From Salinispora mooreana (lineage in GTDB: Bacteria > Actinomycetota > Actinomycetes > Mycobacteriales > Micromonosporaceae): a DNA stretch of 60,198 nt. Within the stretch, counting starts at the first letter, position 1; each line of letters begins with the position of its first letter. Of this stretch, positions 1-6,740 are shown in pieces. Both the position numbers and the translations under genes were made by a program. Under the pieces are notes generated by a model. That model was not told the DNA's origin. It ran no database searches and was given only the letters and a program-made list of their open reading frames with translations. The DNA is taken from contig NZ_KB900614.1 of assembly GCF_000379065.1 (NCBI RefSeq), positions 1,414,857-1,475,054 on the forward strand, written 5' to 3'.

Positions 1-327
1 CTCGGGGTGGGACGGCCCCGCACCAGCCCCGACCTCGTCCTGGCCGACAAGGCCTACACCAGCCACGGTAACCGCGTCTACCTACGCAAACGCGGCATCA
101 AGGCATGCATCCCCAGCAAGAAAGACCAAGACGTCCACCGCAAAGCCAAGGGCAGCCGCGGCGGACGCCCACCGAAGTTCGACCCCGACCTCTACCGGAT
201 GCGACACGCCGTCGAGAACGGCATCGCCCGACTCAAGCGCCACCGCGGCGTAGCCACCCGTTACGACAAGTTGGCTGTCCGGTTCCAGGCCGTCCTGACC
301 ATCACCATCATCTGCGAATGGCTCTGA
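1..327 (+). CDS. IS5-family transposase, C-terminal part (partial)
   Basis: This open frame runs in from the left window edge and encodes the last third of a DDE transposase. The second catalytic aspartate lies in [10 protein letters not shown] and the glutamate in [12 protein letters not shown]. It matches residue for residue the C-terminus of the full-length copy that ends at 47972. It catalyses cut-and-paste movement of its own element. The first aspartate and the N-terminal DNA-binding part are beyond the window, so intactness cannot be judged. Confidence 0.95.
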   Translation, partial: LGVGRPRTSPDLVLADKAYTSHGNRVYLRKRGIKACIPSKKDQDVHRKAKGSRGGRPPKFDPDLYRMRHAVENGIARLKRHRGVATRYDKLAVRFQAVLTITIICEWL

Positions 328-351
328 CCGGACTTATGAAACACGCCTTAG
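1..351 (+). mobile_element. Right part of an IS5-family element (truncated by window edge)
   Basis: The first 351 bases read the same as 47646-47996, the right third of the complete IS5-family copy later in the window, including its right inverted repeat ending in ACACGCCTTAG at 351. The element's left part lies outside the window. Both copies have the same orientation, so they bound a 46.6-kb direct-repeat interval. Confidence 0.95.
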
Positions 352-412
352 TTGGCCCATCGACATTCATTTGTGGCACGGAGCGTACCTGGAGCAGCAC
401 TAGACCAACCTT

Positions 413-483
413 CACCCTCAATGTGACGCCCAGTTACCCGGCGTTACCCCCGTTGCGTCGGGTAACTGGGGCCATTGAGGGTG
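413..483 (+). promoter_or_regulatory. Large two-tier hairpin in the leader of the 497-900 gene pair
   Basis: Two nested perfect inverted repeats are visible. The outer arms are CACCCTCAATG (413-423) and CATTGAGGGTG (473-483). The inner arms are CCCAGTTACCCG (429-440) and CGGGTAACTGGG (459-470), with an 18-nt loop. The 3' outer arm runs into the purine-rich GAGGGTGAGGGAG that serves as ribosome-binding site for the ATG at 497. Folding could therefore hide part of the translation start. It could instead be a protein-binding site or an IS/plasmid-derived structure. Confidence 0.6.
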
Positions 484-496
484 AGGGAGCACGCGC

Positions 497-676
497 ATGA
501 TCCGGCTACTCCGCCGACTCCGCCGCCGGCCCGGACGGCTGGACGCGGCCGGTCCTGCCACCGTGTATGCGGCGCGGGCCGGTGCCTACTCCTCGCTGCA
601 CAACCAGCCGACGGTCATCTTCGACAACCGTCCGTTGCTAACTCCGCTTGCCCGGCAGCGGGCGGACCGCCGATGA
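497..676 (+). CDS. Small basic protein, unknown function (59 aa)
   Basis: ATG at 497 follows GAGGGAG by about 9 nt. The product is 59 aa and begins with a strongly arginine-rich segment (MIRLLRRLRRRPGR), then YAARAGAYSSLHNQPTVIF and a short basic tail. I see no membrane segment or catalytic motif. The stop overlaps the next start (ATGA at 673-676), indicating translational coupling. Small pairs like this are common as accessory cargo near actinomycete integrative elements, but I cannot assign a function. Confidence 0.5.
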   Translation: MIRLLRRLRRRPGRLDAAGPATVYAARAGAYSSLHNQPTVIFDNRPLLTPLARQRADRR

Positions 677-900
677 TGGCCACCCACGCCCGGCCCCGCC
701 CCGGCTTGTCGACGGTCCAGCTACGCAACCGGATGATCCTGTCCGCCCGGCGGATCATCACCGAGCACTGGCCGCGCGTGGACCGGTGCCCGACCTGCGG
801 GTCCGGGTGGCCGTGCCCGCCCACCGACACCGCCTACGACTACCTCGGCTCCGTCGGGCAGGGCAACTGGGCGCCCCCGCAGCGCCGGGGCCGGCGGTGA
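673..900 (+). CDS. Small CxxC protein, unknown function
   Basis: The start ATG overlaps the upstream stop (ATGA); a second ATG at 676 is equally possible. The product is about 75 aa. It has a predicted helix (QLRNRMILSARRIITEH) followed by a cysteine cluster, CPTCGSGWPCPP, that could bind a metal ion. It ends in a basic PQRRGRR tail. It forms a two-gene operon with the 497 gene and is followed at 912-948 by a perfect hairpin terminator. The role is unknown. Confidence 0.5.
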   Translation: MMATHARPRPGLSTVQLRNRMILSARRIITEHWPRVDRCPTCGSGWPCPPTDTAYDYLGSVGQGNWAPPQRRGRR

Positions 901-911
901 AGCCCGCCGCC

Positions 912-948
912 GGATCTTTGACCAACGTGCTGCCCTGGTCAAAGATCC
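912..948 (+). terminator. Hairpin terminator after the 497-900 pair
   Basis: A perfect 13-bp inverted repeat, GGATCTTTGACCA (912-924) and TGGTCAAAGATCC (936-948), with an 11-nt loop starts 12 nt after the stop. There is no T-run, as is usual in high-GC actinobacteria. It lies between convergent genes (the next gene ends at 969 on the minus strand) and could serve both. Confidence 0.6.
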
Positions 949-968
949 CCGCCCTGGTGCCCTCTATC

Positions 969-1913
969 TTAGGACGGAACCTCGGCCCTGCGGGTGGTCG
1001 CGTCTTGCCTCATGACGGCTGAACTGGTCGTACCCAGGAAGGTGTACGTGGTTGGGTCGAACACCAGCGCTTCGCTGCCGCCAGCGGAGATGCCGATGCC
1101 GGGCCGGCCGGCACCGTCTTGGACGTCGGCTATTGCCACGATCCCCGGAATTTGTGCCAGCGCCTTGTAGATCAAACTCCGCTGCTGAGGTGACAGGTAC
1201 GTTCCGGCCAAGAGCAGCTCCCGTGCCTTTTCGAGGGCAAGGAAATCCGATGAGCTGATCGGGCCGGAGCTTGATGGCTGTGGGTTTGGCTCATCCGTCG
1301 ACCCGTCTCCGCGGAGCCACGCCAGCACTGCTGCCGAGTCGGTAGGGAAGTCTGCTGACAATACGCCGCTCCTGCAGGACGAGAAGCTGTTGTTGGACTG
1401 CACCCGATCCTGTTTTTGCGGGCACGGGTCGATCACCGCCCAGGGTTCCCAGTCGGCGTTGCCCTTTTGAGAGCGCTGCCGTTGCTTCCCGCCCTGATTT
1501 GGGTTGAGAGGAAGCCAGACTTGAGTGACGACCGGCGCTTCTCTGACGACCTTGAAGGAGCCGTCGGGCTGTTCGACTTGCGCTGGGTAGCTGCTGACCG
1601 TCTCCGTGAAGACGTACCCGTCGTCCTGAAGAGCTGCGGTGGTTGACTGCTGAGCGACAAGGGCCGCGTTAGTGAGGACGGCGGCAGCCTGAGGTGTGGC
1701 TGCTTGTATGGGTGGGCTGCTCGGGCTATGCCAGGCGCCCGTCACGATTGCAGCGGCGCCCACCAGGGCAAGCATGGCTAGTCCTAATTGCCATACCTGA
1801 GGCGACCGCCTGCGAGGCGAGTCGCGGAAGGCCGGTCCGATAGGGGTAGGCTGCTCGTCTCGCGTTGGGGCGAGATCTTCGCCCAACTGCTTGATCAGAT
1901 CCAGGTCCTTCAT
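969..1913 (-). CDS. CU044_5270-type membrane-anchored protein, partner of ECF sigma
   Basis: The 314-aa product has a short N-terminal cytoplasmic segment with proline/arginine-rich linkers. One membrane helix follows near residues 40-60 (VWQLGLAMLALVGAAAIVTGAW), then a large extracytoplasmic domain. The layout matches the actinobacterial CU044_5270 family, usually encoded directly downstream of a SigE-like ECF sigma factor and thought to act like an anti-sigma factor. Its ATG overlaps the sigma stop (1910-1913), so the two are translationally coupled. No zinc-type HxxxCxxC anti-sigma motif is visible, so the anti-sigma role is inferred from position and topology. Confidence 0.75.
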   Translation of the reverse strand: MKDLDLIKQLGEDLAPTRDEQPTPIGPAFRDSPRRRSPQVWQLGLAMLALVGAAAIVTGAWHSPSSPPIQAATPQAAAVLTNAALVAQQSTTAALQDDGYVFTETVSSYPAQVEQPDGSFKVVREAPVVTQVWLPLNPNQGGKQRQRSQKGNADWEPWAVIDPCPQKQDRVQSNNSFSSCRSGVLSADFPTDSAAVLAWLRGDGSTDEPNPQPSSSGPISSSDFLALEKARELLLAGTYLSPQQRSLIYKALAQIPGIVAIADVQDGAGRPGIGISAGGSEALVFDPTTYTFLGTTSSAVMRQDATTRRAEVPS

Positions 1914-2512
1914 GCCAGCTCCAGGGCAAGTTCGTCGGGTAGAGATTTACGGATCTGTTGGCGGGCGCGGTGCAACCGTGAGCGCACTGTGCCCACCGGA
2001 ATCTTCAGCGCTCTGGCCACCTCTTCATAGGTCAGGTCTGCCCACGCAATCATGAGAAGCACGTCCCGGTCACGGCGAGAAAGTCCGGCGAGCGCCTCGA
2101 CCAGCGGCTTTCGCCACGTCTGAGCCGACGCTGCGTCGGCGACCCGATCCGCCAGCTCCTCCTCGCCGCGATCGTGAGCCGAACGGAGAAGGGTGCGGTA
2201 CCTGGCCTGCTCCACCCGATGGTGACGGGCAATCTCCCTGACCGCGATGGCGAACAGCCAAGGCCGGGCATCGTCATGACGGTGGTCGTATGTCCGCCGG
2301 GCTCGGAACGCCCTCAGGAAGGTCTCCGCGACGACATCTTCGGCGACCTCCCGCCCGAGTCGCCGGTATGCGTAGCCGTGCAGCACCTCGGCATGCCGCG
2401 TGTACAGCACGCCGAACCGGCCGGGTTCAGCCAGCGACTCCGCGATGACCTCGGCATCAGTGCTCCCATCTGCGGCCGGGGGTCCATGGTCATAGCCTGT
2501 CTTGTTGATCAC
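1910..2512 (-). CDS. ECF RNA polymerase sigma factor (SigE-like)
   Basis: Region 2 is seen as RFGVLYTRHAEVLHGYAYRR followed by EDVVAETFLRAF, which contacts RNA polymerase and the -10 element. Region 4 is LSRRDRDVLLMIAWADLTYEEVARAL plus VGTVRSRLHRARQQI, a helix-turn-helix for the -35. The frame is open upstream to an ATG at 2638. However, that extra 42-residue segment does not look like a sigma factor, so I prefer the GTG at 2512 (VINKTGYDHG). It is coupled to the CU044-type gene by ATGA. Autoregulation is likely but no promoter pair was confirmed. Confidence 0.85.
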   Translation of the reverse strand: MINKTGYDHGPPAADGSTDAEVIAESLAEPGRFGVLYTRHAEVLHGYAYRRLGREVAEDVVAETFLRAFRARRTYDHRHDDARPWLFAIAVREIARHHRVEQARYRTLLRSAHDRGEEELADRVADAASAQTWRKPLVEALAGLSRRDRDVLLMIAWADLTYEEVARALKIPVGTVRSRLHRARQQIRKSLPDELALELA

Positions 2513-2899
2513 CTGTCTCAATCCGCCTCCCGGATCCTCGCTCGACGTCTTATCTATGCAGGAGGGGCCTAGTAGGTTCACGCCAGCGCAGGTACCGGCA
2601 GCACCGTTACCAATCTGTGACCTAATACGGTCGGTCACCCCGTCCTATGTGTAGGGCGTCCGACCTGGTTGATTCCAACTCCTTCCCTAGCGCAGCGTGA
2701 TGGCGGGAAGCAGCACAGGTAGACCGGTTCAAGAGGGGCTTCGCGGGGCCACTTTACGGGTCGCGCAGTGCTAGCCTGAGATCGCGCCTAAGGCGATAGG
2801 CGCTCGCCTTATTCGCGAACCATGGCTATTCGCGCGGTGTCAAGCTAATTGCGCCTTTCAAGAGGTCCGACGGGCACGCGGGGAAGGAACCAAATCGTA
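2513..2899. promoter_or_regulatory. Divergent intergenic region between sigma factor and I36 inhibitor
   Basis: This 387-nt region separates divergent genes. It contains an inverted repeat AAGGCGA/TCGCCTT (2790-2796 and 2804-2810), followed by a direct repeat of ATTCGCG (2811-2817 and 2828-2834), about 70-110 nt upstream of the inhibitor start. These are candidate operator elements; I could not assign promoter boxes with confidence. Confidence 0.3.
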
Positions 2900-3571
2900 A
2901 TGTCCAAGAGGCTTTTGCGCTTTCTGCTGGCAGCCATTGCTGCCATTTCTGTCCTGGCCCTAGCCAGCGCTCCCACCCACGCGGATCCCGCTTCCACGAC
3001 CGCCAAGACCTCCGGGATTTCCGTGGCCCTCCAGTCACTGATGGAGCTTTACCCCGGCTCGGAAGTGGTCAGCGAGGACACCCTCCGAATCGCTCCTGGA
3101 ATTCTCCTCAGCATGCCTGCGGACCAGCCCAGGGACAAGCGCGTGCTTTCCAAAGAGGCCGTAAAGAAGGCCCTCGCGTCTCCCAACCCCGTGCGTGCCG
3201 CCGCCCCCGCCGAGCCGGCGAGTCGGGTGAGTAAGCCAACTGAAGGCTCGGCTCTCCTGGCCGACGGTCCTACTATCAAGGACTGTGCGTTCTACTACTT
3301 GTGCTTGTATGCCGACGCGAACCAATGGGGTTACAAAATCAGGTTCTATGACTGCAAGTTCGTGGACTTGGGGACCATCAACTTCCCGCTCGGCGGGAAG
3401 TGGAACGACAAGATGACCTCCTACATCAACAACCAGACGCGGGGGACCGTCAGCCACTTCTACAACTGGGACGGAACTAGTCAGTGGATCAAGCTCTGGT
3501 CCGACACTGCTCTCGGCTACTCCGATCAGGTCCTCTACGACAACAAGGTTGACGCCGTACGCGTCTGTTAA
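2900..3571 (+). CDS. Secreted peptidase inhibitor, family I36-like
   Basis: ATG at 2900 is preceded by GGAAGGA. The 223-aa product starts with a clear Sec signal peptide (KRLLRFLLAAIAAISVLALASA, cleavage near THA-DP). A linker region follows, then a C-terminal domain with spaced cysteines (CAFYYLCLYAD, FYDCKF, final VRVC) and aromatic Gly-rich strands (ANQWGYKIRFYDC, FYNWDG). That arrangement is typical of beta/gamma-crystallin-like I36 inhibitors such as the Streptomyces metalloproteinase inhibitor. The domain at about residues 130-223 should be the active part. The long charged pro-region is unexplained. A strong hairpin terminator follows. Confidence 0.7.
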   Translation: MSKRLLRFLLAAIAAISVLALASAPTHADPASTTAKTSGISVALQSLMELYPGSEVVSEDTLRIAPGILLSMPADQPRDKRVLSKEAVKKALASPNPVRAAAPAEPASRVSKPTEGSALLADGPTIKDCAFYYLCLYADANQWGYKIRFYDCKFVDLGTINFPLGGKWNDKMTSYINNQTRGTVSHFYNWDGTSQWIKLWSDTALGYSDQVLYDNKVDAVRVC

Positions 3572-3586
3572 CGCATGAACCCTCCC

Positions 3587-3620
3587 TGAAAGGGCGCGGC
3601 GTGAGCGCCGCGCCCTTTCA
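3587..3620 (+). terminator. Strong hairpin terminator of the I36 inhibitor gene
   Basis: A perfect 15-bp stem (TGAAAGGGCGCGGCG pairing with CGCCGCGCCCTTTCA) closes a TGAG loop, 15 nt after the stop codon. A group II intron begins only 18 nt beyond it, and some bacterial group II introns favour sites just after terminator stems. Confidence 0.85.
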
Positions 3621-3638
3621 ACTTAGCCTCGGCCCTTC

Positions 3639-5364
3639 GTGCGCCCAGCGGACCTGGAGGTGAGTGTGTAGCCCATCTGGAGTCGTAAGCTCGTCGTCGC
3701 CTGCCGGTGTGAGTCCGGTCCGGGTAGCTGCCAGGAGGCCCGGTAGCAGGCTGGCGGCTCGGTCTGGAAACGGGTCGGGTCGAAGCCCAGCGTCGAAAGC
3801 CCTGTCAGGGGGAGCGACTGAGCGGTCCGTAGCATGACGCGAAGCCTGCGGCGTCGTTAGAGGTCTCGCCTGTTGGGTGGGGCAGAGGGAGTGCCGAGCC
3901 CCCGGATTCAGGGTGAAGGCCATGGAAGCGGTGTAGCTCCTGGACTGCAGCCGCGAAGGACTCTCCGGCGTATGGGGCGCGGAACGTTCAGATGGTGGCG
4001 GCGGGAACTGGGGAGGCCCTCCCCGGCCCGGTGTGCTGCGGATGTGTGCCGGAGTGTCGGGTCCTATTCCCGGTTCACGCCGGGAAGTGGATCTCGTGTC
4101 GGGAGGGAGTCGGAGGCGGCCGTAGTACTGCTGGAGCCGGGCGGACAACATAACCGCCGGTGAGGGAAGGGCCGCTACTTTGTCGATGCGTGCCGCTGGT
4201 GAAGGGGAGCCCGGTGAGTGCCGGTTCGGCTAGTTCCGCCGCGTTGGGGTCCGTGTTGGACCCGGTTCGTGCTTTGCAGCATGCGCTGTACCGGGCGGCC
4301 AAGGCTGATCCCGGGCGTCGGTTCCATGCGCTGCGAGACAAGGTTTTCCGCAGGGACGTCTTGTGGCGGGCGTGGGTCGGGGTGCGCCGTAACAAGGGTG
4401 CACCGGGCATCGATAGGACCACTCTGGCCCAGGTTGAGGAGTACGGGGTTGCCCGGCTTCTTGACGAGGTGGCCGTGGAGTTGCAGCGGGGCCGGTATCG
4501 GCCGTTGCCGACGCGTGGGGTGTTCATCCCGAAGCCCGGCACGACCGAGCGGCGTCCGCTGTCGATTCCCGCGGTTCGGGACCGTGTCGTGCAGGCCGTG
4601 GTGAAGATCGTGCTCGAGCCGATCTTCGAGGCCGACATGTTGCCGTGCAGCTTCGGGTTCCGCTCGAAACGCTCGGCGCACGATGCCTTGCAGGTACTCG
4701 TCGATGAGTCCTAGCGGGGCAGGCAGTTGGTGGTGGAGACGGATATCGCCAACTGCTTCTCGGCGATTCCGCATGACAAGTTGATGCAGGCGGTTGAGGA
4801 ACGCGTCTGCGACCAGGCCATTCTGAGGCTCCTGCGGGCGATGCTGCGCGCAGGGGTGATGGAACACGGTGTGGTCCGGCGGGAAGTGACCGGCACCCCG
4901 CAGGGCGGCGTGGTGTCGCCGTTGCTGGCGAACGTCTACCTGCACCGTATCGATCGGGCATGGTCGACGCGTGAGCACGGGGTACTGGTTCGATACGCCG
5001 ACGACGCGATCGTGATGTGCTCGTCCCGGCAGCAGGCCGAAGCCGCCCTCGGGCGGTTGACGGAACTGCTGGCCGACCTTGGGTTGGAACCCAAGGCGGC
5101 GAAGACCCGCATCGTGCATCTGCAGGTCGGCGGGGAGGGCGTGGACTTCTTCGGCTTCCACCACCGGCTGGTGCGCGCGTGGGCGCGGACCGGGACCAAG
5201 CAGGTCACCTTCCTGGCCCGCTGGCCCGCGAACAAGGCCATGCAACACGCCCGAGACCGGATCCGGCAGGTAACCGACCGGTCCCGGCTGTTGCTGCCCG
5301 TGGAGTGGATCGTGCAGGACATCAACCTGTTCCTGCGCGGCTGGGCCGGGTACTTCAAGTACGG
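3639..5364 (+). mobile_element. Group II intron, 3'-truncated
   Basis: The 5' boundary GTGCGCCCAG at 3639 is a typical bacterial group II intron start. About 575 nt of structured, non-coding RNA sequence (domains I-III expected) precedes an intron-encoded reverse transcriptase. No domain V/VI-like hairpin follows the reverse transcriptase. Instead the sequence switches at about 5365 into a minus-strand gene of a different kind. The intron has therefore lost its 3' end, and with it splicing. The 5' exon (downstream of a terminator) and the sequence after the break are unrelated, so this is a deletion or recombination junction and not an intact insertion. Confidence 0.85.
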
Positions 5365-5383
5365 CAGGGCCATACGCCGGTAG
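4214..5383 (+). pseudogene. ltrA: Group II intron reverse transcriptase/maturase, broken
   Basis: A GTG start at 4214 follows GAAGGGGAG. The N-terminal RT0-RT2 region (RNKGAPGIDR, FIPKPGTTERRPLSIPAVRDRVVQ, PCSFGFRSKRSAHDALQ) is intact up to an in-frame TAG at 4712-4714. The same frame resumes at once with VVETDIANCFSAIPH and the catalytic RYADDAIV motif. Related proteins have tryptophan at the stop position (DEAWRGR-type), so TGG to TAG is the simplest explanation. The C-terminus stops after WAGYFKYG, losing most of the maturase X domain. Without suppression only a 166-aa fragment is made. Confidence 0.9.
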
Positions 5384-5589
5384 TGCGCCGTCTTGAGCCG
5401 CTGCACGGCTGCGGCGAGTTCGTCGGGCGGTAGGACGCCCTGCGGGTCGGCCTGCTGCTCCCACTGCCTCAGCCGTGCTATCCGCGCTGGAGCAAGGGCG
5501 GCCGTCCGTGCCTCCGCGCTGGTGATGCGTGACCAGCGCGTCAGGCTGCCGATAGATGCGGCGAGCTGCCGCTGAGCCGGACTGGCCAT
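5365..5589 (-). pseudogene. Small integrative-element protein, C-terminally truncated by the intron
   Basis: ATG at 5589 overlaps the stop of the upstream XRE gene (ATGA). About 75 residues are native (RQLAASIGSLTRWSR, DPQGVLPPDELAAAVQRLKTAHYRRMAL). This resembles short actinomycete proteins ending in ARRAYFQRLALKSAQARR-like tails, found beside XRE regulators. The expected basic tail is missing, because the frame runs into the antisense of the group II intron reverse transcriptase. Function is unknown; a role with the coupled regulator is likely. Confidence 0.6.
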
Positions 5590-5834
5590 CAGGTGGCCCG
5601 CCGGAGCTGTGACGGATCAGCTTCGAGGTCGAGTGCGTCGGCAAGGCGTCGAAATAGGGGTGGGGAGACAGTCGGTTTAATTCCGCGCTCAATCTGGCTC
5701 AGGTAGCCGAGGCTAAGGCCAGCACGCTCCGCAAGTATGGTCAACGTCAGTCCCGCGAGCTTTCGGCGCTCCCGTAGGGCTGCCCCGTCGATCTCCACCC
5801 CGCTGGGTGCGTAGTTTGGTGTTGCTCGGGTCAT
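5589..5834 (-). CDS. XRE-family transcriptional regulator (81 aa)
   Basis: The 81-aa protein is a single helix-turn-helix domain: ALRERRKLAGLTLTILAERAGLSLGYLSQIERG, then a helix RRLADALDLE. The start ATG at 5834 was chosen because the longer frame upstream looks non-coding. It is divergent from the 142-aa regulator at 5936, with a phased TGAGC repeat array between them, and is coupled downstream to the truncated small gene. The arrangement resembles the regulatory module of actinomycete integrative elements. Confidence 0.8.
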   Translation of the reverse strand: MTRATPNYAPSGVEIDGAALRERRKLAGLTLTILAERAGLSLGYLSQIERGIKPTVSPPLFRRLADALDLEADPSQLRRAT

Positions 5835-5853
5835 GCCGGCGACGCTACCATAC

Positions 5854-5932
5854 TGAGCCAGAATGAGCCATTCGAAGGGCTGAGGTTGAAATGAATGAAT
5901 GATCCGTGAGCTAGATTGAGCCGGAGTGAGCT
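5854..5932. promoter_or_regulatory. Phased TGAGC repeat array, candidate operator
   Basis: TGAGC(C/T) occurs at 5854, 5864, 5907, 5917 and 5927, all on the same strand. Spacing is exactly 10 bp within each group, and a degenerate TGAGG sits at 5881. One helical turn of spacing puts all sites on one DNA face, as expected for cooperative binding. The array fills the gap between two divergent XRE-type genes; the last repeat touches the start region of the 5936 gene. Confidence 0.6.
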
Positions 5933-5935
5933 GCC

Positions 5936-6364
5936 ATGATGGCGCGTATGGAAGACCGACGCGCCGCGCTAGGAGCCGCGATCCGGCAGCGACGCCTGGC
6001 ACTCCGCCGCACCGAGCGCGAAGCCGCAAAGCTGGCGCAGATCGCACGTAACACGTGGTCAGGTGCGGAAAAGGCCACAGTCCGTACGTCTGAGCACGTC
6101 TGGCCTGGCATTGAGCATGCGCTCGACTGGGAGCCGGGTAGCGTCGCTGCGATCTTGAGCGGTGGCGATCCAACCCTCCGCGCCCGAACTCGGCCGCAGA
6201 CCGCCGCCCTGTCGAGCGGTGATGAGCTCGCTGAAGAGGTAGACCGCATTCGTAACCTCAAGATTTCCGCCACGGCTCGGCGGCGAATGATCGAGGCACT
6301 CATCGCGGTCTACGAGGAAGCCGCGGAGGAGGAAGATCTCGGCCACGTTGACCGGGCTACCTAG
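5936..6364 (+). CDS. XRE-like DNA-binding protein (about 142 aa)
   Basis: The N-terminal half (LGAAIRQRRLALRRTEREAAKLAQIARNTWSGAEKA, IEHALDWEPGSVAAIL) has the spacing of a helix-turn-helix domain in which the target site is recognised by NTWSGAEKA. The C-terminal half is an acidic helical tail (EEVDRIRNLKIS, EALIAVYEEAAEEE). Starts at 5936, 5939 and 5948 are all possible. It lies between the phased TGAGC operator and a tRNA 3'-end fragment at 6444, consistent with a control gene at the end of an integrative element. Confidence 0.7.
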   Translation: MMARMEDRRAALGAAIRQRRLALRRTEREAAKLAQIARNTWSGAEKATVRTSEHVWPGIEHALDWEPGSVAAILSGGDPTLRARTRPQTAALSSGDELAEEVDRIRNLKISATARRRMIEALIAVYEEAAEEEDLGHVDRAT

Positions 6365-6443
6365 AAACCACTCGCTTATCGACTTTGTGCACACGAGCTA
6401 CCCGCAGAGCAAGCGTGACCGAACGGTGCAAGGACGGTTTCTG

Positions 6444-6488
6444 CTTGTAAGCGAGATGTCGCCGGTTCGATCCCGGCCGGGGGCTCCA
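6444..6488 (+). other. tRNA-Thr-like 3' fragment, probable attachment-site scar
   Basis: The fragment holds an anticodon loop CTTGTAA (anticodon TGT, threonine), a complete T-arm GCCGGTTCGATCCCGGC and an acceptor 3' strand CGGGGGCTCCA with encoded CCA. No matching 5' half (expected GCCCCCG and a D-arm) is found just upstream. Integrative elements that insert into tRNA genes leave such 3' copies at one end. Together with the neighbouring regulators this marks an element boundary. Confidence 0.65.
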
Positions 6489-6740
6489 ACCTGGCGCTAC
6501 CGGCGAGTTTGCGATCGTGCCCCGCACCCGCCGGCGACCTCTGACCTGTCACAGGCAGCGACGCCCCGCCTGGCCATGAGGCCGGGTGGGAAGTCGTCAA
6601 TCGGATGTGTGCCGTCACCGGCGTCACGCGCCCGTCCCCAGACCGCCAGGGCGATGGGGCGGCCGCCCGGGCGAACGGCCTCGATCGGCTCCGGCAGGTC
6701 GGGCGGACGGGTGGTGGTGTGGGCTGGTCGCACCGTGTTT

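Noticed and set aside
4175..5692. 505-aa minus-strand frame across the group II intron
   Set aside because: It is the antisense shadow of the reverse transcriptase; it has no domain character except the terminal part belonging to the small truncated gene.
6392..6488. A complete tRNA at the tRNA-Thr-like sequence
   Set aside because: The T-arm and acceptor are good, but no 5' acceptor strand or proper D-arm and anticodon stem precede them, so only a 3' fragment is claimed.
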